Positions 21,166 through 32,263 of a DNA stretch of 64,000 nt are shown piece by piece. The stretch is from Volvariella volvacea V23 (taxonomy: Eukaryota; Basidiomycota; Agaricomycetes; Agaricales; Pluteaceae). A model generated the notes under the pieces. It was not told the DNA's origin. It worked only from the letters and a program-made list of their open reading frames with translations, and made no database searches. How positions within the stretch are numbered: position 1 is the stretch's first letter; each line of letters opens with the position of its first letter. Position numbers and translations under genes: made by a program. Location of the stretch: positions 3,631,057 through 3,695,056 of the forward strand of contig KB722736.1 in NCBI GenBank assembly GCA_000349905.1. The letters are read 5' to 3'.

Positions 21166-23707
21166 AGTAAAGTCCCGATCGCAAAAATAGGAGAAGATAT
21201 GAAAAGTGCTCAGTAAACTTGTATGTCTATGAGGTGCCGACTTGTCCAACGCATTCACGACTGCTTTTTATCCTGCAGCCAGAGACGACGTAGGCAATAC
21301 CAGTGCGCATATCCACATTTGTGTTTATCTGGCCTGTGTCCAGTCAGCTTCTTGCAGCCCCCAAGAACGGGGACTTGTACCAGGCCGTGCATAAAATTCG
21401 ACCCCAACCTGAAGGAGTTAAAGGCAAATGGGCATTTTCAGCTGCAGCTAGATGACAGTATGCAGGCAACACTGTCATATGATGCTTTAAGCGCTAGGCG
21501 CTTGGATTGATGGAGACACCGTAGGCGTCTCTAGCGCGCTAAGCCCAAGGAGTCCAGGTATACTTGCAGGGAATTTTTTGGGAAGCCTTATCTCTAAGTT
21601 CTGTTTCACCCTCCTGTTTGATGCATATGGTTAGCCCGATTTTGTAGTGCATTTGGGTTGGTCCTCTCCATTACAACATTGCGAATTGCCGCCATGCCCT
21701 GGAGGAAGTTGTATGAAGTATCAAAACTTGCACATGCGGGGTAAAAATGAAAGGAACAAGTCAAGGACAAGCCTAACACCGATAATTGCAAATGCCGGTA
21801 AGTTGATGCTACATACTACGAGTTCTGAGTTCTTGATAAAAACCCGGAGTCCTTTTTTAGTGCTAATGAAACCTTGGTTGTACGAAGGACTCGCCAGATG
21901 ACGTTCAACGTACTTCATAAAGGTATACAGGCGATAGGTGGCTCCAACACCACTTTCCCCTGTAGGTTTAGCGACCTAGTGCATAGACTCAACATCTGGC
22001 GCCATTGGTACGAAGAGGCCATAGCGTCATTAGGTTCCGAAAGCCGCGCGAAGCACACTCCCCCCTCACCTTGTAATGATGCTCATGGAATACGCATTTG
22101 CTTTGCGAATCAAGTGCGTTTCAATTGTTGGACGCGTCGGGCAAGTTCGACAATAGATGAGCTTCCAAATGGATGCTTACTCCCCCTTCTCCACGCCAAC
22201 TAAAAATTCGACATTTGTGGATACAAGCCATATGCAAGCATGGTTCAATGAACGTTTCATAAGGGGAAAATCTTCAGGACTTCGACTTCGAGTTTCATCA
22301 GGTTCCTTTTTGATACCCAGGACAGGTAGAAGTCAACCACACAGAGCTCCCTGTGCTAGTATCCCCGATTACAACTCTGAGTATAGCTGCACATCGTGAA
22401 TAAAATTTGTCAGGTACTAACGCTTGCATAGGACAAAAGCAAGGCACCCAACCCCGCCAAGATAATATTGTTCACTCGAAAGCATCAGCAATTATGAGAA
22501 TCCCGGGTTTGTACCATGATACACCGGTCTCTGATAAAAATCTGGGGACCTTTTGTCAGTTCCAATCTAAGGCATTAGCGGTCAAAGCACCCACCGAATG
22601 ACGTCCAAGATGGGGCGCGAATTGTGCTCGGTGACCAGAAAGCAGGCACATGTGCACGTTCAACTATGGCATAGGTGAGTATTACTTTCCCCTGTAGGTG
22701 TAGCGAGCTAACGGAACGGCTGAATACCAGCACAGGTTAACGCCACTAGTGCTGATTAACATAGAAGCCGTCATTGGAGTTTTGTGGCTAGGTCCTTGGG
22801 GGGCCAATCGATCGTGAAACCCGGGAAGCAAACAAAGGCCTCAGCGCCTCGGTAGAGTAAAAAATAAGCATGTCGCGGTTGTTTATCGTGGGTATTGAGT
22901 TCATCTACGATGAGTGCAGAATTTGTCCCGATTTGTTGTTGCTTGTCCAGCTTGAACAAGTTCGAACCTTGCGCACTTGTCGAGCGCAGCGACCAAACTC
23001 CTGTCCTTCCCTCACAAACTCGATTTGGACTTTATTCGTCCATGTGCCACATACAGCTACCACATTCTTACTTGACGCCCACACCGGGAGGCCGCAGGAC
23101 CCTCAAAGTGTGTTGCTGCTTGGACCCACCTCGCTGGTGCTAAGAATGCAAAGTCCATTACGTGTAGAGTCGAAGGTGTCTCGTCGGTGTGCTCCCGACG
23201 GTAAGCTAGGACAGACCGACAATTGGTCACCGAATGGAGTATATGTCATCCGTCAAACCGGTCTCTATGCGGGAGTTGGGTTCAATATACTGTCGTCATT
23301 ACCGCGCTTGTGAGCATCCTTTCATCATATCCCCAAGCGTAGTATTTTATAATGACACCGCGTACTACGTGCCTGAGAAGAGCATTGTGTCTGTGATAAT
23401 GCAGTGCTACCGCCCTTCTGACTTCCTCATTCAGGTAGTGTCCAATTGGAAGCGAAGTACCAGAGGAGTGGCTATTACGGAGGCAAGCCAAATTTCTCTC
23501 GCGAAACACCTGGGGATAGATACCCCGGGCAAGTGGCGTAGCTGTTTCCAAACACGATGTTATGTGTGATTCAAGTGCATTATCCCTATCTAAGAGCATG
23601 TACACCATGTATCCATGGATATCTCAACATGTATGCAGGTCAACATCCGTAAGAGCGCAGAAACAAGAAACATCGTCATGAGTATTCGAAAAAAATCCCG
23701 TGTTAAT
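21166..23707. repeat. Non-coding interval with two diverged copies of a ~300-bp sequence
   Basis: Segments around 21720-22060 and 22420-22780 align collinearly with many substitutions. Shared anchors include gataaaaa-ct-gg-cctttt, gaatgacgt/gatgacgt and actttcccctgtaggt-tagcga-ct. They look like an old local duplication or two copies of a degenerate transposable element. No open frame in 21.2-23.7 kb is convincing, and a fourth dsRBD copy was looked for and not found. An imperfect hairpin lies around 21486-21545. Confidence 0.5.
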
Positions 23708-23950
23708 TTACTTCTTGGCAACCTTCGCGGCTTTGCTAGCACCTGGGGCGGCCTTAGCGACTTTGGGTGGAGGACTTGATGGGGCACTGCTAGAAGCAGT
23801 CTTCGTGTTTGAAGCAGCTTTTGCGGGTGCCTCGGCAGCTGCAGGGGACTAAACCTAGTTGAGCCGACGCCCAGCAAGGGAATTGAAGGGGATGCTCACC
23901 CTGGCAGTCTTTGCCTTAGCGGTCTCAGCCTTGGTTTTGGCAGCGGGCAT
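23708..23950 (-). CDS. Small Lys/Ala/Pro-rich protein, histone H1-tail-like
   Basis: Two exons (23900-23950 and 23708-23848), joined by a 51-nt phase-0 intron (GTGAGC...TTTAG), give 63 residues. The protein begins MPAAKTKAETAKAKTAR and continues as alternating Ala, Lys, Pro and Ser to a KKVAKK-type end. Composition matches the disordered C-terminal tail of linker histone H1 and other DNA-binding tails, but the globular winged-helix domain is absent. It could be a small basic nucleic-acid-binding protein or the end of a larger gene whose upstream exons were not found. The ATG context and clean splice signals support expression; function is unassigned. Confidence 0.55.
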
Positions 23951-24708
23951 GATGACTAGAATGGAGGTCAGCTACAGCGATGGCAGTGAGGAGGCATTGC
24001 CTCACCTGTAGCAAGAGGAGTTGAAGCTGAAGGGGGTTGAGCGAAGGAACTTTGCTGGCTGGATCGGGGGGCAGTACCAGTCCTTTTATCCTGTAGACTG
24101 CCTCTCAAATTCGGTATTCGTGTACATCGCGAACAACAGATGTCGTGCTCAGCGGGAATTCCGCCATAGCAGCGAATGAGCGATTAGGAGATAAGACGAT
24201 GGAGGAGCCTCGGTAATGAAGTGAAGGTTAGCATAGCCCTCGCTAGACGTTGGACCAACCAGAAAATAGGAGTCCCTGCGACTTCCTGGCACTATGCACC
24301 TAAACCTAGCTGCAACATCTCGAGCTGAATTATGATGACCAGGATAGTATAATCGATAGGGATATTTAGGGACGACGGAGTGGAGGTAAGCTGGCCAATG
24401 CATCAGAAGTTCCTGAGCTGTGTTATCGTGAGCATATGAAGTTTCCTTCGAACGTGCATTCGTCGGGCAATACAAACCTGGCCATCAGCGGTGGGCCAAT
24501 TTCGTGGAACAGTTTGGATCTGTTGTGGACTTGGGCTAGCCTTCGAGGGCTGATGGTAGGCGTTCGAGGCATAGGAGCGAGTATAGTATCCCAAAATTCC
24601 ATTACTAGTGTATGAACCACTCTGCCAGCGGTGCCAGCATTGAGGGGATGGTGGAAGTGAGGTCGCAAATGACGTACATGATATATTACAAACTAAGCAC
24701 ATTAATAA
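23951..24708. other. Intergenic, nothing recognised
   Basis: Overlapping short frames only, with no domain and no splice-compatible set. It contains the flanks of the H1-like gene and the tRNA gene. Confidence 0.5.
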
Positions 24709-24780
24709 TCCCTCTTAGCTCAGTTGGTAGAGCGCGTCACTAGTAATGACGAGGTCAGTCGTTCGAGTCGGCTAGAGGGA
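24709..24780 (+). tRNA. tRNA-Thr (anticodon AGT), intronless
   Basis: The 72-nt sequence folds as a complete cloverleaf. It has acceptor stem TCCCTCT/AGAGGGA, D-stem GCTC/GAGC, anticodon stem CGTCA/TGACG with loop CTAGTAA, and T-arm AGTCG-TTCGAGT-CGGCT. The anticodon AGT reads threonine codons (wobble A to inosine). A TTTT Pol III terminator follows at 24785-24788. Confidence 0.95.
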
Positions 24781-25707
24781 ATTCTTTTACCACTTTCACC
24801 GTACGCCCCATAATTTTTTCTTCATAAAATTACGATTAGTTCCAATTGTATAATTACAAATTTACTATGAGATAAAGCATATATCTTGCGTATCAAGTAG
24901 ACAGAAGACAAAAAAAGGTGGGGGGTAGTAATTGATAGTGTTAATAGATAAGTGGAGGAAGTGACATACTGTATTACAAACAAATAAAAGGGGCAGGGCA
25001 ATGCACCAAGGTAATTCCGCAAAAAATGAGAGCGGGACCCGTCGTGAAACCAAACTGGTAAAGACAAATGGACAGGTCCAGTACCGAACAAGAATTGCAT
25101 ACCCAACAACGGCTTAAAAATGGGAGCAGAAAATTCAAAAAAGTTGCGCTGTTGGCTGGTCAATAGGAGGGGTGCGCATGCGAAGGAATTACTAGTTGAA
25201 GTTGGAATTGATAAAGAAGAGATGCATAGAAGACAGGTCAATGTCAGACACAAACACAAAGAGGGTAAAGTACGAAAAAAACCGTCAAAAAGTAGTAAGG
25301 CCATCGGTTGATTATAATCAAACTTCTTGTAGGCGTAATGGGTGTTTAGGGTGTGCAAAGTAGTAAATTTGGTCCATTGAAATGATAATGCGGGCAGGGA
25401 GGTGTGCTGTGTCGTGTCATGGTAGAGTAATATGGCGTGTGCATAGTGTTACATTATGTTGATTTGTTTAACTATTCGTCGTTGTTGAAGTCGAGCATCC
25501 ATGACCAAATTGCTGTTGATGAATTCCAAGAGTCGATATGATGCAGTGCAGAGAGGGGTTAGGAGGAGAGATCCAATGGCGGGCTTGTGCCTTGCTGGTA
25601 TGATGACTGGTTCGCGCGAGACATAGGATCAACAGAACGCCAAGGGGAGGACAGCAGGCAACACCAACAGCCCGCAAATCACCAACCCGAGCCCTAAAGG
25701 CACGCAA
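24781..25707. other. Intergenic, 3' flank of the next minus-strand gene
   Basis: AT-rich. Frames here (e.g. plus strand 25120-25311) have no recognisable domain and are probably chance. Confidence 0.5.
24785..24788 (+). terminator. RNA polymerase III T-run terminator
   Basis: Four T residues begin five bases after the 3' end of the tRNA-Thr gene, the usual Pol III stop. Confidence 0.6.
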
Positions 25708-28449
25708 CTACGAGTCAGCAGCACCGGAGGCACCAGCACCCCAGACGTTCGGTAAACCCAACCTGCTGCCCCTTCCCGTCGCACTTCTCCCACTCCCAGA
25801 TTTATTATTCTTCCCACTGGCAGTTTTCATGATACGCATCTGGCCTTCCTCGCTATCTTCGTCCACTTCATCGTGATTCTGACTCTGCTGACGGTCATAT
25901 GCACTCCTTTGAATCATGCCCCGCCTGACCCAACCCTGGATCCTATCTGTACCCGCATCCTCCCGCTCACGATCCGAGGTTACTCTTCGCGACACATGCG
26001 CAGAACTCCGTAGTCTTTCAGCATTTATGCTACTAGCCGCACGTATCAGGCTTACACTCGCCCTCGACGAGATAGCCCTCGAACCTAGCCCATCCAACTC
26101 ACTGTCTTCCTCCTGCACGATATCCCGCGCCGGAGTTACAGGGGCGGCCGACGGTACATGTAAGTGCTTCCTCAAGCTCTTGATAGAGTTTTGTCGTTTA
26201 GGTGGCACTAGAATCTTCGCCAGGTCAGGCTCTCCATCATCCGACTCGTCCTCGTCCTCCTCATCTCCATCCTCTTCATCACCACGATCACCCAAATCAT
26301 CCCCCTGGTCCGCACTGTCTGCACCTTTCGGGCCAGGGGATAGCCCTGTCGTGCCCCATCCGCCCAAATAAGGTTCTGCGTATTCTGACTGGACCTTCCT
26401 TCGCCCTCTCTCCCGCTCCCACTGTTCCTTGTCGCCACCTCCCTTTCTCGCTTTCGTCCACGCATCACCTTGGGCTTTAGTCTTCGCCAAAGTCGGCACC
26501 TGTGGCTCATGGTCCCTCGTCCGTCTTCTGCCCCTAACTCTCCCGACCACGGCGCTAAAGCCACTCTCTTCACCGCCCTGGTGCCTCCCGCCGCCACCAC
26601 CACGAACCCGTGATCCAGCTCGACTCGCAGGGGCACTCCTGCACACGACTTGCATCATGACAACCTCTCCTTCGCTCCTGCCCGACCTTCCCCGTCCAAT
26701 CCTCGCGAACAACTCGGGTGGGGCAAGGAATTGAGAATTACGAATCGTGACATCCGTATTGCTCTGGTCCGAAAGCCGACTCGTCACGCTCCTCCCATCA
26801 CTTACCACCAACGATGTGACGCTCTGCCTGGGTAACCTTGCCCGGGTAAGATCTCGATACGAGTTGACTTGTGAGATCGAGCTCCTTGTCTGTCTAAGCA
26901 CGCGGTCTTTCTGACTTGAGATGTAAGAATGATTAAGCGGTGAAGGATCTGGATGCTGAGCTTGAAAATAATGTTGCGTGGGCCTCGAGCTTTGATAATT
27001 AGGATCCTGATTGTAGCGGTGGTGTCCGGTACTACTACTTGACTGTATAGGACCTGTTGTATGTGCACCTGCGCCACCAAACAAAACGGCCTTGGCCACA
27101 CTTTCAAGCCATTTCTTCGGCAACGGCGGCTGCACCGATCTCGTGGTATCATCTTCGCCTTCTCCACTACCCCTTTTACGGTACAAAACCTCCGGGCTCT
27201 CCGAATCACTATCATTCAACAACATCGTCCTCCGGGACGAGGTGAACCTCTGCTGGGCAGGAGTTGAGTTTGGGCGATGAATACTCGGAGCGGATGCCAT
27301 ATGCCGGAGATATGCCCTAGCCCGGGAGGGAGGAAAGACGGGCGAAGGTGGAGGAAATTGCGGGTAATTACCAGGTCGTACGGGTGTGGGGGATTGTATT
27401 AGGAGCTGGTTCTGCCGGTCCGTCGAATTCTGGGATGATCGACGTTGGAGAGATGGAAGATGTTCGATAGAAGCTGATGGGAACGGAGGAGGTGGTGGGG
27501 GTGGCATATACCGAGTTTGGGTAGAGTGTCTATGGACTAATCCCGGACGGGCTGATTGCGGCTGAGTTTGGTGCCGGATATTCGAGAACTGCGGGTGATA
27601 TGTCTCCATGAAATTCTGGGAATAATGAACGGGAGTTTGCGCTCGCGATGAAGGTAACTGATAGCTCGCGCGGGGTGTCGGTTGAATGGCTTCAATGGAG
27701 TTGGTAATCGTCATTAGTGTCGGCGTGAGAGAACCTTCGCTACCTTGATCCTTGTGAGAGTGTCTATGCGCCAATGGCGATACAGGCGGCGAGTACGAGT
27801 CTGACATGAGCGGAGGCGACGGCGGCGGCGGCGCATGCATCCCTTGACCTATCGTGCCTTGCGTTTGTAACCCCTTATTACTCGAAGAGGAGTGCATGAG
27901 CCCGGCCAAAAAGCCCACTACGGCCCCCATGCCACCTCTCGCGCTGCCCTTACCCTCCTTCTTTTCTTTATTCTCTCCATCGCCCCGCTCACCCTCGGGC
28001 GTGAAGACCCTTGTTTCTTTGTATCCTGCCTCGCGCAATAGATCCTCCAGACGCTCATACGTCTTTGACGTGCCTCTTCGATGGAGAGGAACACGTCCCA
28101 GATCCGGAGGATAGCGATTGCGCGACCGGCTCGGTCGTGGAGGAGTAGTAGGCTGAGGCGGGGATCCCGATGAATTCGAGTTGGACGTCGATTGCGTGAG
28201 GGTCGGCGACGAATGCGAGGGCGAAAGAGACGTCTGCTTCCTATTGTAGCTTGCCTGGCATTCCACAAATCGAACAGTCAGTGGTTGGGACATGGACAAT
28301 CACACGAGAACCAAGCAAGCGTCTCGCAGTAAAGGCAAAGGGATCGCTGCGTTCCGATTCGGCTGTGAAATGACTAAACACACCTTGTCGTAGATGGCAC
28401 GCACGCTAGCACCATCGTCATCCCGTGCGACCTCGCTTTGGTCCGCCAT
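25708..28449 (-). CDS. Large intrinsically disordered protein of unknown function
   Basis: Exon 1 (28384-28449, coding MADQSEVARDDDGASVRAIYDK less the last residues) joins in phase 0 through a 129-nt intron to exon 2 (25708-28254), giving 870 residues. This start is preferred over the internal ATG because it leads with a good context and the splice joins YDK to ASYNRKQ. The protein is rich in Ser, Pro, Arg and Gln, with a short ordered-looking segment near residue 80 (TYERLEDLLREAGYKET), a proline-rich PPPPPPP patch, Arg/Gly stretches and an acidic run (DEEDGDEEDEDESDD). No catalytic domain is recognised. It may be a scaffold or nucleic-acid-associated protein. Further unspotted in-frame introns are possible. 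Confidence 0.7.
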
Positions 28450-29010
28450 TTCCGCCGTCTGCAGGGCGATTGTACCTTGCCTGAGGCTTGCAGGAGTTAC
28501 AGGCGCAGTGGTCGAAGCTTATGGTTACAATGTGATTGACTAAGTAGGAGGTGGCGGCAAATTTGCGAAAATCACCAAAGTCGGTTCATCGCATCATCAC
28601 GTGAGCAGCCCTCCACACTCAGAGTCAGACACCAGATATACAGTGCATTCGAAGATTAACTCAACATCGACACGTAACAATCCAGCCATTACGGGCGTCC
28701 ATAAAGCAAAAAAGAAAACATTACGGGAACTATAGGTAACCATTCGTGTGGGGGCAGGGGTGAATGTGAAAGGGTCACCAGGAACATCGAATTAATGTTG
28801 CAACGAATGAAACATTGAGCGAATACGACAGCAAGTGCATATGTCTTTTGAAAGCAAAGAGCAACGATAAAAACAAACAATAGGATATTTAATCGTGAAA
28901 CGTGCTGGACTCTATCGCATTGGTGGGCGTGGAAAGCAGCGGTATTGGACGGAAGGGTGGCAGCGAATGTACTAACTTTGTCGATGTGGCGCTGAGTGTG
29001 TCGGGACCTA
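28450..29010. other. Intergenic: promoter of the disordered protein and 3' flank of the RING/RRM gene
   Basis: Nothing further recognised. Confidence 0.5.
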
Positions 29011-32000
29011 TTAACGCAATGCACTCAGCCTTTGGGCCAGTGCGTGGACTAGCTGTGCTTCAACGCCAAACTCTTTCGCGATATCGTCAAAGGGTGCTGC
29101 TTCCTCTGCGTTCCCCTTTGCTCCTTTTTGGGCTTTGCTGCCCTTGCCCTCAATTGTGCGAGTGGCTGGCGTCAAAGGTTCACTTGGTCCCGAGTTGGAA
29201 GAGCGTTCGTCGTCAGCAACAGAGGGAACGGGTACGGAGGAAGTTTCCATAAAGGTCGTAAACTGAGTGAATTGCTGTGAAGTGAATGCTGCCAGAAATG
29301 AGATTATAGCGTCGCGAGCAGAGACTAGTGCTTACCACGGCAACGCATGATGACAGCTGCAAGCTCAGTTACGAGTTCCATTGTGTACTCCGAGTCACTC
29401 TTCGTAGCCTTTACAGCATCACCTCGGGAAAGTAGCACCTGCAAAGCAGAAAAGGTGACATCTAATCTTACTTAGCATTTCGACAAAGCATTAAACCGGT
29501 AAACACAAACCATAAAGCAAGTCCCGGACACCAGCGTTCCAGAATACTCGACTATCCACATCCGAAGGGAACTTGCTCAAGATGCTAATCAGTGAATGGA
29601 AAGGCAGCGAAGGCACTTTGAGGAAGTGAGACTGATGGGCAGGTATTAGCAAAACCCAAAAAGGTTAACAGAAGCGCACAGAAATGACGCACATCAGGTT
29701 CTCGAATAAGGTGAAGCAATCCTTTCAGTTCGCCTTCGCTGATCAGACCTCCTTCAAGAGCACCAATGACACGATCGCCATCAAGGCCCGCAAGAGAAGG
29801 TCGAGAACCGTCGAAGGTTCCTCTCCAGTTGGGGAAGAGCTACCATAACGCAGTCAGCATTTGAAGCAAAGAAAACAAGGACTAGTATGCATACATCAGC
29901 CATCAACTCCTCTTGCCCACTCTTAGTGATGGTGACCCCTCTCGCCCTTCTACCTTTTCCGAGAACGCTGCCTCTTGGTTTCTTGACGATGACACCATTC
30001 TCATTTACCTGAGCTTCGCCTCGAAGGATGGCACCAGCAACGCTGGAGTCCCGCACCTCCACATACGCATGGCTCATGGTTTTTCCTTTGGGATCAAGCA
30101 ACACATGAACTCGTTCCACTGGCTGTTGCAGCCAACGCTTGATCTGTGGAGGTGTTATATCCTACAGAATACGGTCAGCGCTCACCATTTAATACATATA
30201 TGAATCCTCCATACCCAAGGCACATTGTCGATGCGCAAAACGACATTATCGCCATTTTGTGGTGCTTTGCTCGGAGCGCCTTCAAGGTCTTTGCGTTGAA
30301 GTTTAGGTGTACTAGCCCTCAACGCTCCAAACTCGAACATATCATCGATGTCCAGATTTTCCGTCGATAGTGGAGGGGAAGGAATAGTAGACTCGGGCCT
30401 CGACGCGTGGTTCACCGTCGCAGGTTCTACAGAGGGTTCGTTCTTCTTTACTGGTCTATTCTTGACAGAGTTGTCATTTTTGCTGTCTGCACTCGTGTTG
30501 GAAACGATGAGCTTGAAATCCTCTACGCCCTTCTTGCAAACAGCGCATTCCATATCCTTCTCTCCAACAATGTTCAATGCACTCGTCAAGCACCCAGAAC
30601 AAAGAGGATGGCTGCATGGAATTAGAATAGCGAGGCTTCGAGGGGAAGGGTTCAAGCACACTGAACATCCGGATTTCTTCATGCTCGTCGGGGAGACTGC
30701 TCGGTCTTTATCAGTGCTTCCGTTATTGCGATTAGCTGGTTCGATAGGATGCTTAATATCTTGTTTGAAACTCGGTTTGGAGACGACACCAAATCCATTT
30801 GCCTGGGGCATCGTGTAACCAGCACTAAGCCCAGGGATTAGGGTACCATAGCCCGGAGCGGCATGCTGCACGCTGGCAGGGGGAACCGGAACGTATGCCG
30901 GTGTAGGATACACACCAAGGTTTCGGCCTTGGCCTTGTCCGATAAAGGGGAAGTATGTTCCTTCTTCAGCGACTACAGGTAGATAAGCACCTTGTCCAGC
31001 GTGGAAGTGGGGATCCACTGGCTCTGAGATGCTATTAAGTATATGCCCACCTCCCATATTAGTAGTAGTAGTAGCGTGGAAGGGATCACCGAATGCTTGT
31101 TGAAGAGGAGAAATAAAACGATCGGGATTGCGAGATTGAGGTTGGGAGAGTGATGTCTGATATGTTGGGTTCAATGCAAAAGTGTTGTTACTCATAAGAT
31201 CGGTGTTAAAAGAGTCATCATAGTCGTCACCAGGTTGCTGATATTCATATTCGTAGTCATTTTCGTCAATATCAAAGAGGTCCAAGGAAGTATCGTTATG
31301 GGTCGTGTTTTGTGCTGGAGTCCGGACCTAAAAACTTTATTAAGCAACACGAACATGAGTCACGTTAAAAAAGTCTACATACAACACCGAAAGCTTCCCG
31401 TCTTCTGGGTTGTGGTGGATCCGTCAACGATCCCTTTTGCTTCAGCTGCCTTACAAGAGCGCGGTTTGGAGGTGGAGTAGATGTCAAATGTAGGTTTTGC
31501 GACTGATTGAGGGAAGACAAATGACGGGCGTTAAGAGGAGACGCCACCGAAACTCGGGAACTTTGCCGGACATTCGTAGGTGAGGGAGGGATTGGCTTAT
31601 TCGGTGGTAGGGATGCGTGGGATTGCGCGCGCGGTCGGGTGGCTGCGGTCCGTCGATGGTTAGAGAGGAAAGGTGGGGGAAGCAAGCCTGGTGATTTTGA
31701 CGTGATTACGCGGCATAAGTTGGGTGTGAAATGACGATATCATACCTTCTTCGGTGACAATGAAGCCCGAGGCGTTCGCAGCGTCTGACAGGGCTTGGTC
31801 GCTGACTATATGCGCAAGATTAAACCCAACCAACATGCAAAATTTTGAAACAAGACAAACCTTCGTCATCCGCATACTGTGGCTCCACAGCGCGGATGGA
31901 AGAGACCTTGATGCCATTGTCATTAGCTCGAGATCTCCAGTTGTCTGCAATATCTGCAAGGCTTTGATCCTTGCGGCTAGCAGGAGCGATCGTAGAAACT

Positions 32001-32263
32001 TCTGGAGACACAAAAGCAAGTCTTTTAAGACTCATGCTATTGTCCCCAGAGCTATTTGGGGTCGTTAGGGTTGATGAACCATTGGATGTAGAAGAAGTAA
32101 ATGAGCGAAGGCTAAGCGGTGTGTAGGGTGAGTTGGGAGTGATGGGGGTTTTGAAAAGAGAATGAGAATGACGTGGTCTTGGGACTGATCGCTGGGGCGT
32201 AACTGGATGGTTTTTGGAGGAACGAACGACTGCGGGCGACGTTGGGACCGAGAAGGACTGCAT
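29011..32263 (-). CDS. RING-finger and RNA-recognition-motif protein
   Basis: Nine deduced exons (31861-32263, 31746-31805, 31383-31687, 30215-31327, 29895-30161, 29693-29839, 29511-29631, 29336-29470, 29011-29288) close in phase to 942 residues. The N-terminal half is disordered and Ser/Pro/Asn rich. A C3HC4 RING finger follows: Cys477, 480, 494, His496, Cys499, 502, 517, 520. An RRM starts near residue 615 (VVLRIDNVPW) and continues with SHAYVEVRD and a basic KKPRGSVLGKGRRARG segment. A helical region then precedes an Ala/Lys-rich C-terminus. The combination suggests an RNA-binding E3 ubiquitin ligase or an RNA-regulatory protein using the zinc finger for protein contacts. One intron is only 40 nt; its boundaries are inferred from phase. 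No gene name is assigned. Confidence 0.82.

Noticed and set aside
21486..21545. Imperfect hairpin with gagac/gtctc core
   Set aside because: Arms are short and interrupted; too weak to assign a function.
21166..23700. Search for a fourth dsRBD gene
   Set aside because: No EYWH-type exon or KKAA-type helix was found in either orientation beyond copy 3.
25916..26371. Ser/Pro-rich plus-strand frame of about 150 codons
   Set aside because: It is the antisense shadow of the disordered-protein gene, whose spliced model is better supported.
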